Source: Rhodospirillales bacterium
GTDB taxonomy: Bacteria; Pseudomonadota; Alphaproteobacteria; Acetobacterales; Acetobacteraceae
NCBI GenBank assembly: GCA_028869995.1
Contig: JAGWQN010000091.1
Span: 37,558-101,557, forward strand
Direction of reading: 5' to 3'
DNA length: 64,000 bases
In this document: positions 56,927-64,000 of the stretch, piece by piece
Layout: every line of letters begins with the position of its first letter
Numbering within the stretch: the first letter of the stretch is position 1
The notes under the pieces: model-generated
Database searches by the model: none
Seen by the model: only the letters and a program-made list of their open reading frames with translations
What the model was told of the DNA's origin: nothing
Program-made: the position numbers and the translations under genes

Positions 56927-58291
56927 CTACTGGAAGAACATCTTCCCGGGATTGAGGATGCCCTTGGGGTCGAACGTGGATTTGATGTCGCGCATGACCC
57001 CGATCGCGGTCTCGCCATGTTCCTCGAGGATGAAGCCGCGCTTGCCGAGGCCGACCCCGTGCTCGCCGCTGCACGAGCCGCCAAGGGCCAGCGCGCGCGC
57101 TACGATCTTGGCATCCAGCGCCCAGGCGCGCTCGACCCCGTCGGGCTCGGGCGGGATCAGCACCACGGTGTGGAAATTGCCATCCCCGACATGCCCGACG
57201 ATCGGTGCCGACAGACCGGATGCCTCGATGTCCGCCTTCGCGCCGAGGATCGCTTCCGCCAGTTTCGATATCGGCACGATCGCGTCGGTGGTGAAGGCCC
57301 GGTGGCCGGGCCTGGAGGCGAGCGCCGCCCAGTAGGCATCGTGGCGCGCCTGCCACAGCTTCGTGCGTTCCTCGGTCGCCCGGGTCCAGGCGAAGTCCCG
57401 GCCGCCGTTGTCGTGCGCGATCGCTTCCACCGCCTTCGCCTGTTCGGCGACGCCGGCCTCGCTGCCATGAAACTCCAGGAACAGCGTTGGCGCCGGTGCC
57501 ATGCCGGCCAGCTTCGCATAGGCGATGCAGGCCTGCAGCATCGTGTCGTCGAGGATCTCGATGCGCGCGACGGGGATGGCCGCTCCCATCACCGCCATCA
57601 CCGTCTCCACCGCGCCGGCGAGGGTGGCGAACTGGCACACGGCCGAGGAGATCGCCTCGGGTATGGGGTGCAGCCTGAGTCCGACCTCCGTGATCACGCC
57701 GAGCGTGCCTTCCGAGCCGATGAACAGCCGCGTCAGGTCGTAGCCGGTCGAGGATTTGCGCACGCGCCCGCCCGTCCGCACGATGCGCCCGTCCGCCATC
57801 ACCACGGTGAGCCCGAGCACGTTCTCGCGAATGGTGCCGTAGCGGACGGCATTGGTGCCCGAGGCCCGCGTGGCCGCCATGCCGCCGAGCGTGCAGTGGC
57901 TGCCGGGATCGACAGGGAAGAACAGGCCCTGGTCGCGCAGGTGCTCGTTCAGCTGCGCGCGTGTGACGCCAGCCTCGACGCGGCAGTCCATGTCCGGCGC
58001 CTGCACGTCGATGATGCGCGTCATCCGGCTGAGGTCGAGCGAGAGGCCGCCGCGCACCGGGGTGACGTGCCCCTCGAGCGACGTTCCGGCGCCGAACGGC
58101 GTCACCGGGACGGCGTGCGCATGGGCGAGCTGGAGCACACGGGCGACCTCGTCCGTCGTCTCGGCGAACACGACCGCGTCCGGCAGCACCGGCTTCTGGC
58201 TGTCCTCGCCATGCGAATGCTGCTCGCGCAGGGCCGTGGCGGTGGAGAAACGTTCGCCCAGAAGGGCGCGCAACTCGGGTTCGATGTCCAT
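56927..58291 (-). CDS. FAD-binding oxidoreductase, D-lactate dehydrogenase/glycolate oxidase (GlcD-like)
   Basis: 'VPVTPFGAGTSLEGHVTPVRGGLSLDLSRM', 'TRASGTNAVRYGTIRENVLGLTVVMADG', 'GSCSGEHGVGLGKRGFI', 'FDPKGILNPGKMF'. Confidence 0.93.
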   Translation of the reverse strand: MDIEPELRALLGERFSTATALREQHSHGEDSQKPVLPDAVVFAETTDEVARVLQLAHAHAVPVTPFGAGTSLEGHVTPVRGGLSLDLSRMTRIIDVQAPDMDCRVEAGVTRAQLNEHLRDQGLFFPVDPGSHCTLGGMAATRASGTNAVRYGTIRENVLGLTVVMADGRIVRTGGRVRKSSTGYDLTRLFIGSEGTLGVITEVGLRLHPIPEAISSAVCQFATLAGAVETVMAVMGAAIPVARIEILDDTMLQACIAYAKLAGMAPAPTLFLEFHGSEAGVAEQAKAVEAIAHDNGGRDFAWTRATEERTKLWQARHDAYWAALASRPGHRAFTTDAIVPISKLAEAILGAKADIEASGLSAPIVGHVGDGNFHTVVLIPPEPDGVERAWALDAKIVARALALGGSCSGEHGVGLGKRGFILEEHGETAIGVMRDIKSTFDPKGILNPGKMFFQ

Positions 58292-58367
58292 GCAGCCTCC
58301 GCAGCGAGAGCCGGGGTAAGGTCCCGGCCCGCCAGGAACACCTGGTTCCTGCAACCCGCAAGCCTTA

Positions 58368-59606
58368 TCAGGCCGCCAACGCGATCCCAATCCCCGCGGC
58401 GGCGGCCAGCACCACCACGAGCAGCGGCGGCGCGCGCCAGGCGATCAGCAGCACGAACATCGCCGCGGCGACGGCGAGGTCGGTCGGGCCGTGGACCGCG
58501 CTGGACCAGACCGGGTTGTACAGCGCGGCGGCCAGCAGCCCGACCACGGCGGCGTTGGTGCCGCGCATCGCCGCCTGCGCCCCCGGGCGTGCCCGCAACC
58601 CATGCCAGAACGGCAGCGTGCCCATCAGGCACAGAAGGCCCGGCACGAAGATCGCGAGCAGCGCGATCCCGGCCCCGGCCACGCCGCCCGGCGCGATCCG
58701 GGCCACGGCGCCGAGATAAGCGGCGAAGGTGAACAGCGGCCCCGGCACGGCCTGTGCCGCGCCGTAGCCGGCGAGGAAGGCGTTGTCGGCGACCCAACCC
58801 GGCGCGACGACGGCGTTGCGCAGCAGCGGCAGCACGACGTGCCCGCCGCCGAACACCAGCGCGCCGGAGCGATAGAAGGCATCGAACAGCGACCATGGCC
58901 CGCTGTGCGCCGGCAGAAACGCGATCGCCAGCAGGATGAAATATAGCGCCAGGCAGGCCGTCGCGAAGCGCCGCGTCACCGGCATCGGGAACCCTTCCGC
59001 GAGCCTCGCGCTCTCGCCCCGGCACAGCATCCATCCGGCGAGGCCGCCAGCGACGATGACGCCAACCTGAAACAGCGAGGACGGGGCCAGCAACATCACG
59101 ATCATGGCGACCGTCGCGATCGAGGCGCGTCGGCGATCGGGGCACAGGTTGCGCGCCATGCCGATCACGGCCTGCGCAACGATCGCGACCGCGGCGAGCT
59201 TCAGCCCGTGCAGCATGCCCGCGCCGGCCGGCGAATCCGCGATCGCTCCGGCGCCGTAGGCGAACAGCACCAGCAGCGCCGCCGACGGCAGGGTGAAGCC
59301 GGTCCAGGCGGCCAGACCCCCGGCCAGCCCGCCGCGTATCAGCCCGATGGCAAACCCCGTTTGGCTCGAGGCAGGACCTGGCAGGAACTGGGCAAGGGCG
59401 ACCAGATCCGCCAGGGACCGCTCGGTGAGCCATTTCCGGCGTTCCACAAACTCGCTGCGGAAGTAGCCGAGATGCGCGACCGGCCCGCCGAACGAGGTGC
59501 AGCCGAGCCGCAGGAAGATCAGAAGAATCTGGAGCGGGCCGGACGTGCCGTGGCCCCCTGCGGCAACCGGGGAAGGATCAGCCTCGCCAGGCGGGGACTC
59601 GGACAT
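58368..59606 (-). CDS. chrA: chromate transporter (two-domain ChrA/CHR family)
   Basis: 'FLRLGCTSFGGPVAHLGYFRSEFVERRKWLTERSLADLVALAQFLPGPASSQTGFAIG', 'FYRSGALVFGGGHVVLPLL'. Confidence 0.93.
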   Translation of the reverse strand: MSESPPGEADPSPVAAGGHGTSGPLQILLIFLRLGCTSFGGPVAHLGYFRSEFVERRKWLTERSLADLVALAQFLPGPASSQTGFAIGLIRGGLAGGLAAWTGFTLPSAALLVLFAYGAGAIADSPAGAGMLHGLKLAAVAIVAQAVIGMARNLCPDRRRASIATVAMIVMLLAPSSLFQVGVIVAGGLAGWMLCRGESARLAEGFPMPVTRRFATACLALYFILLAIAFLPAHSGPWSLFDAFYRSGALVFGGGHVVLPLLRNAVVAPGWVADNAFLAGYGAAQAVPGPLFTFAAYLGAVARIAPGGVAGAGIALLAIFVPGLLCLMGTLPFWHGLRARPGAQAAMRGTNAAVVGLLAAALYNPVWSSAVHGPTDLAVAAAMFVLLIAWRAPPLLVVVLAAAAGIGIALAA

Positions 59607-59707
59607 CGCCCGACGGTAGGGTCACGGGCAGACGCCAACAAGCACCGGCCCCGCCGCGCGCGAGCGGGCAGCCGGGCCCGATGACTGCCCCGCCGACGGC
59701 TATCGCC

Positions 59708-60721
59708 TCAGACCGGCCGCCCTTCCAGCGGGTAGGCGGGGTCGTTGTAGCCGGGGGTCGAGGGGTGGCCCGGCGCGACCAGCCGGTCGACCAGCGCCTC
59801 GTCCTCGGCGCTGAGCCGGACGCCCAGCGCGGGCACATAGTCTTCCCACTGCTGCATGGTGCGCGGTCCGGCGATCACGCCGGTGACGAGCTTGTTGCGG
59901 AGCACCCAGGCCAGCGCCCACTGCCCCGGGGTGATGCCCAGCGCGGCGGCGCGCGTCGCGAACTCGGCGGCGATGGCGAGGCTTTCCGGCCGCCACTCGG
60001 TCTCCATCATCCGCTTGTCGCGCCGGGCCGCGCGCGTGCCCTCCGCGGGGGCGACATTGGGCCGGTATTTGCCCGTCAGCACCCCGCGCGCCAGCGGCGA
60101 GTAGGGGAACACGCCGAGGCCGTAGGCGCCGCAGGCCGGCAGGTGCTCGACTTCCACCATGCGGTTCATCGCGTTGTAGAGAGGCTGGCTGACGACCGGC
60201 CGGTCGATCCCGGCCTCGTCGCAGAGCCGGCAGATCTCCGCGATCCGCCAGGCGCGATGGTTCGAGACACCGAAATGCCGGATCTTGCCGGCGCGCACGA
60301 GATCCTCCATGGCACGCACGCTCTCGCCGAGCGGGGTCGTGTGATCCTCCTTGTGCCAGTAGAGGATGTCGATCGTCTCGAGCCCCAGGCGGCGCAGCGA
60401 AGCCTCCGTCGCGCGCATCGCATGCCGGCGCGACAGACCGCCGCCATTCGGCCCCGCGGCCGTGTCGGTGGGATTGGCGAGCTTGGTGGCAACCACCCAC
60501 CAGCCCCGCTCGGCGGCGATCGCGCGCCCGACCACCTCCTCGGACGCGCCGGCGTTGTAGACGTCGGCGGTGTCGATGAAGTTGACGCCCTGCTCGCGCG
60601 CCCGCGCGATGATGGCCCGCGAGTCCGCTTCCGCGGTTGCGCCGCCGAACATCATCGCGCCGAGGCAGAGCGGCGAAACCTTGAGGCCCGATTGGCCGAG
60701 ACGGCGATACTCCATGGTCAT
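59708..60721 (-). CDS. aldo/keto reductase
   Basis: 'YRRLGQSGLKVSPLCLGAMMFGG', 'NFIDTADVYNAGASEEVVGRAI', 'IDILYWHKEDHTTPLGE'. Confidence 0.95.
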   Translation of the reverse strand: MTMEYRRLGQSGLKVSPLCLGAMMFGGATAEADSRAIIARAREQGVNFIDTADVYNAGASEEVVGRAIAAERGWWVVATKLANPTDTAAGPNGGGLSRRHAMRATEASLRRLGLETIDILYWHKEDHTTPLGESVRAMEDLVRAGKIRHFGVSNHRAWRIAEICRLCDEAGIDRPVVSQPLYNAMNRMVEVEHLPACGAYGLGVFPYSPLARGVLTGKYRPNVAPAEGTRAARRDKRMMETEWRPESLAIAAEFATRAAALGITPGQWALAWVLRNKLVTGVIAGPRTMQQWEDYVPALGVRLSAEDEALVDRLVAPGHPSTPGYNDPAYPLEGRPV

Positions 60722-60743
60722 CTCCTCGCGCCGCACGGCCGGG

Positions 60744-61157
60744 TCAGTCCGCCCAGCCTCCCATGCGGCAAAGCTTTTTCCACAAGGCCGGCGGTACCGG
60801 CATGACCGAGAGCCGCGACTGGCGCACGAGGGCGAACTCCGCGAATGCCGGGTCGGCCTTGATCGCCGCGAGCGTCACCGGCTTCGGCATCGGCCCGACG
60901 GCGCGGACATCGACGGCGACCCACTCGCCCTTCTCGGCCGTGGGGTCCGGATAGGCCGATCGGACCACCTCGACGATGCCGACGATCTCGCGGCCCACGT
61001 TCGAGTGGTAGAAAAACGCACGGTCGCCCTGCTGCATCGCGCGCAGGTTGTTGCGCGCCATGGCGTTGCGCACCCCGGTCCACGGTTCCACCCCGTTCGC
61101 CACCTGTTGTTGCCAGGAGAACGCATCGGGTTCCGACTTGACGAGCCAGAACGTCAT
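60744..61157 (-). CDS. EVE domain-containing protein
   Basis: 'TFWLVKSEPDAFSWQQQVANGVEPWTGVRNAMARNNLRAMQQGDRAFFYHSNVGREIVGIVEVV'. Confidence 0.95.
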   Translation of the reverse strand: MTFWLVKSEPDAFSWQQQVANGVEPWTGVRNAMARNNLRAMQQGDRAFFYHSNVGREIVGIVEVVRSAYPDPTAEKGEWVAVDVRAVGPMPKPVTLAAIKADPAFAEFALVRQSRLSVMPVPPALWKKLCRMGGWAD

Positions 61158-61190
61158 CAGCGGCGGTCCGGCAAGGGGCGGGTCATCGTC

Positions 61191-61484
61191 TCAGGCGACG
61201 CGTTCGCCGTCGCGATAGACGGACCGGAAGGGGCGGATGACGGTGCTCTCGAACAGGCCGGCCTTGGAGTAGGGGTCCGCGGCGGCGAAGCCCTCGGCGG
61301 CCGCGCGATCCTCCACGTCGATGATGAGCAGGCTTCCCGAGGCCCTGCCCTCGGTGTCGAGCAAGGGCCCGACCTGGACGAGCTTCGTGGCATATTGCTC
61401 GAGATAGGCGAGGTGCTGCGGCCGGGTTGCCATGCGCAGTTCGAGGCTCGCGGGACGGTCGGTGCAGATCAACGCGAACAGCAT
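61191..61484 (-). CDS. YciI-family protein
   Basis: 'MLFALICTDRPASLELRMATRPQHLAYLEQY', 'AAADPYSKAGLFESTVIRPFR'. Confidence 0.92.
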   Translation of the reverse strand: MLFALICTDRPASLELRMATRPQHLAYLEQYATKLVQVGPLLDTEGRASGSLLIIDVEDRAAAEGFAAADPYSKAGLFESTVIRPFRSVYRDGERVA

Positions 61485-61620
61485 GGCATGGTCTCCGGGG
61501 CGGTTGGCGGCCCCATTGGCGGGGCTTGGCGGCTGAACGGCGGCTTGATTAGCCGTAATGCCATTCGGCTTCAAATCCGGTGGGCTTCAAACCCCGGGGC
61601 GGCTCATCTATAGGACCGGC

Positions 61621-62379
61621 GTGGACGCCACCGTTTCAACGCCGCGGCCAGGGGGCTGGCATCGGTTTGCCAATCCCGGCCGCTTCCTGCGCCTGGCGGG
61701 CCGGGTCACGCCGCCCATCGCCTGGGCGGGCGGCATCCTGACGGCGGCCGGCCTGCTGTGGGGCCTGTTCATTGCCCCCGCCGACTGGCAGCAGGGCGAG
61801 GCGGTGCGCATCATGTACCTGCATGTGCCCAGCGCCTGGCTGGCATCGGCGGGATATTTCGGGCTGGCGCTGTGCGCCCTCTCGTCGCTGGTCTGGCGCC
61901 ACCCGCTGGCCGATCTCGCCGCGGTGGAAATCGGCCCCGTCGGCGCCGGCTTCGCGGCCCTGTGTCTCGCGACCGGCAGCCTCTGGGGCCGGCCAACCTG
62001 GGGCACCTACTGGGTCTGGGATGCCCGCCTGACGTCGATGCTGGTGCTGTTCTTCCTCTATCTTGGGCACATCGCGCTGATCCGCGCCTTCGACGATCCG
62101 GAGCGCGGCTATCGCGCCGCGGCGATCCTGGCCCTGATCGGCGCCGTCGACCTGCCGATCATTCACTTCTCGGTGCAGTGGTGGAACACCCTGCACCAGG
62201 GCAACAGCATCTCTCTCACCAGCGCGCCGAAGATGTATATCGGCATGCTGGCGCCGCTGCTCGTCTCGGCCATCGGGTTCACGCTGCTGTTCGCGGCGCT
62301 GGTGCTCGCGCGCCTGTCCGCCGCGGTGATGGAACGGCGCACCCGTGCGCTCCTGCTGGCCCAGGTGCGCTCCGCTTGA
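61621..62379 (+). CDS. ccmC: heme exporter protein CcmC (start could instead be ATG 61558)
   Basis: 'MYLHVPSAWLASAGYF', 'GSLWGRPTWGTYWVWDARLTSMLVLFFLYLGHIAL' WWD-like heme motif. Confidence 0.95.
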   Translation: MDATVSTPRPGGWHRFANPGRFLRLAGRVTPPIAWAGGILTAAGLLWGLFIAPADWQQGEAVRIMYLHVPSAWLASAGYFGLALCALSSLVWRHPLADLAAVEIGPVGAGFAALCLATGSLWGRPTWGTYWVWDARLTSMLVLFFLYLGHIALIRAFDDPERGYRAAAILALIGAVDLPIIHFSVQWWNTLHQGNSISLTSAPKMYIGMLAPLLVSAIGFTLLFAALVLARLSAAVMERRTRALLLAQVRSA

Positions 62380-62516
62380 ACCCGATCCCCTATGTCATCG
62401 CCGCCTATGCCGTCGGCGTCGTGGTCGTCGGCTGGCTGTGCATCGATGCGGTGCTGCGGCTGCGCTCCGCCCGCCGGCGCCTGGCCGCGGCCGAGGCTGG
62501 GCGGGTGCGCCGGTGA
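62376..62516 (+). CDS. ccmD: heme exporter protein CcmD
   Basis: 46-aa protein 'LNPIPYVIAAYAVGVVVVGWLCIDAVLRLRSARRRLAAAE'; TTG start overlapping the ccmC stop. Confidence 0.85.
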   Translation: MNPIPYVIAAYAVGVVVVGWLCIDAVLRLRSARRRLAAAEAGRVRR

Positions 62517-62562
62517 CCGGGATGGCCGACCAAAGGGGCGGAACGATCCGCCGGATGAGCCG

Positions 62563-63096
62563 ATGAAGCGCAAGCACCGACGCCTGCTCGTGGTCCTCGC
62601 CTGTCTCGCCGGCCTGGGGACGGCAACAGGGCTCACCCTGGCGGCCCTGCGCAACACGATCGTGTTCTTCCTGTCGCCGGCGCAGGTTGCCGCCAAGCCG
62701 CCCGGGCCGGGTCAGGTGTTCCGCCTCGGCGGGCTGGTGGTCACCGGCAGCGTGCGCCACCTGACGCAGAACGGCCATCCGGTGAACGACTTCACGATCA
62801 CCGATGGCAAGGGATCGGTGCCGGTCGTGTTCGCGGGCGTGCTGCCCGATCTGTTTCGCGAGGGGCAGGGGATCGTCGCCCTGGGCTCGCTGCGTCCGGA
62901 CGGGCGCTTCGTCGCCACCGAAGTGCTGGCCAAACATGATGCGAACTACATGCCCAAGGACGTCGTGGAAGCGCTCAAGAAGAATGGCGAGTGGCGGCCG
63001 AGCCAGGGTGAGCCGCCGCCGGCCGCGACCTGGGATTTCGGGGTGAGGACGCAGGGCGCCAACGCGAGGGGCGCGCCGGCGACGCAGGGAGGCTAG
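62563..63096 (+). CDS. ccmE: cytochrome c maturation protein CcmE (heme chaperone)
   Basis: 'MKRKHRRLLVVLACLAGLG', 'FRLGGLVVTGSV', 'FVATEVLAKHDANYMPKDV' with conserved His/Tyr region. Confidence 0.96.
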   Translation: MKRKHRRLLVVLACLAGLGTATGLTLAALRNTIVFFLSPAQVAAKPPGPGQVFRLGGLVVTGSVRHLTQNGHPVNDFTITDGKGSVPVVFAGVLPDLFREGQGIVALGSLRPDGRFVATEVLAKHDANYMPKDVVEALKKNGEWRPSQGEPPPAATWDFGVRTQGANARGAPATQGG

Positions 63097-63098
63097 GC

Positions 63099-64000
63099 AT
63101 GCTCAATCCGGAACTCGGGCATTTTGCCCTGGCGCTGGCCGTCGTGCTGGCAGGGGCGCAGGCGGCGACGGGCCTGTTCGGCGCGCAGCGGCGCGACGCT
63201 GCGATGATGGCGGCGGCCCCCGCGCTGGCCGTCGCCCAGGCGATCGCCCTCATCATCTCCTTCGCCGTGCTCATGCACGCGAACCTGGTGAACGACTTCT
63301 CCGTTCGCGTCGTCGCCGAGAACAGTTCGAGCCTGAAACCGATTTTCTACCGCATCACCGGCACCTGGGGTAACCACGAGGGCTCGGTGCTGCTGTGGTG
63401 CCTGGTGCTCGGGATCTGCGGCGGCGCGGTCGCGCTCTTCGGCACCAGCCTGCCCTCTGCCGTGCGCGCCCGCGTGATCGGCGTGCAGGGCCTGTCGTCC
63501 GTCGGCTTCACCCTGTTCGCGCTCATCACCTCGAACCCCTTCGCGCGTCTCTGGCCGCCGCCGATGCAGGGCATGGACATGAATCCGCTGCTGCAGGATC
63601 CCGGCCTCGCCCTGCATCCGCCGCTGCTCTATCTCGGCTATGTCGGCTTCTCGGTCCCGTTCGCCTTCGCCGTCGCGGCGTTGATCGAGGGGCGTGTCGA
63701 TGCCGCCTGGGGGCGCTGGGTGCGACCGTGGACGCTGGCAGCCTGGTGTGCGCTGACCTGCGGCATCACGCTCGGCTCCTGGTGGGCCTATTACGATCTC
63801 GGCTGGGGTGGGTTCTGGTACTGGGATCCGGTGGAGAATGCCTCGCTCCTGCCGTGGCTGACCGGCACGGCGCTGCTGCATTCGGCGATCGTGGTGGAGA
63901 AGCGCGAGGCGCTGAAGACCTGGACGGTGCTGCTGGCGATCGGCACGTTCTCGCTGTCGCTGCTGGGCACGTTCCTGGTCCGCTCGGGCATTCTCAACTC
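63099..64000 (+). CDS. ccmF: heme lyase CcmF (truncated by right edge of window)
   Basis: Own translation from ATG 63099: 'MLNPELGHFALALAVVLAGAQAATGLFG...ITGTWGNHEGSVLLWCLVLGI...WAYYDLGWGGFWYWDPVENASLLPWL'; open to the window end and absent from the supplied ORF list. Confidence 0.95.
   Translation, partial: MLNPELGHFALALAVVLAGAQAATGLFGAQRRDAAMMAAAPALAVAQAIALIISFAVLMHANLVNDFSVRVVAENSSSLKPIFYRITGTWGNHEGSVLLWCLVLGICGGAVALFGTSLPSAVRARVIGVQGLSSVGFTLFALITSNPFARLWPPPMQGMDMNPLLQDPGLALHPPLLYLGYVGFSVPFAFAVAALIEGRVDAAWGRWVRPWTLAAWCALTCGITLGSWWAYYDLGWGGFWYWDPVENASLLPWLTGTALLHSAIVVEKREALKTWTVLLAIGTFSLSLLGTFLVRSGILN

Noticed and set aside
60744-61157. EVE-domain protein as part of a modified-base restriction or defence system
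   Set aside because: No McrBC-like nuclease, helicase or methyltransferase nearby; EVE proteins next to YciI are ordinary chromosomal genes.

Overview
This 64-kb window is high-GC, densely packed chromosomal DNA, probably from an alphaproteobacterium (Acetobacteraceae/Rhodospirillales-like; this is an inference from gene content and order, not tested). It is mostly housekeeping and metabolic genes: DUF374-waaA-lpxK-lpxL-like (lipid A/Kdo), HAD phosphatase, xseA, purD, uvrB, NUDIX, MFS, a DSD1-like/threonine-synthase-like pair, M20 peptidase, FAH-family hydratase, tandem GNAT, MaoC, ribF-ileS-lspA-DUF3035, pgi, mutL, maleate-isomerase-like, rsmD, rluB-like, GATase, tadA, tRNA-Thr, Do-like protease, a second hydratase, rlmB, tRNA-Tyr, sulfotransferase, tRNA-Gly, tRNA-Trp-secE-nusG, an RgpF-like protein, a methyltransferase-glycosyltransferase fusion, a paaK/paaI/paaG-like operon, an acyl-CoA synthetase (NDP-forming), SDR, DsbA/FrnE, an OFA-type MFS plus a 32-aa membrane miniprotein, a YhdP/AsmA-like protein, glnE, N-carbamoylase-like, bcp, msrQ-like, FAD oxidase, chrA, AKR, EVE, YciI, and the start of a ccmC-D-E-F operon that runs off the right edge. 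I found no CRISPR array, IS element, prophage, rRNA, toxin-antitoxin pair or recognisable defence island. I do not see a convincing wholly new system. The best leads are (1) a surface-polysaccharide-like insertion that breaks the usual rlmB-tRNA-tuf-tRNA-secE-nusG-rplK neighbourhood, with a methyltransferase-glycosyltransferase fusion; (2) a 32-aa membrane miniprotein translationally coupled to the OFA transporter; (3) an imperfect palindrome overlapping a stop codon between convergent genes; and (4) an AT-rich, inverted-repeat-bearing leader upstream of the OFA transporter.
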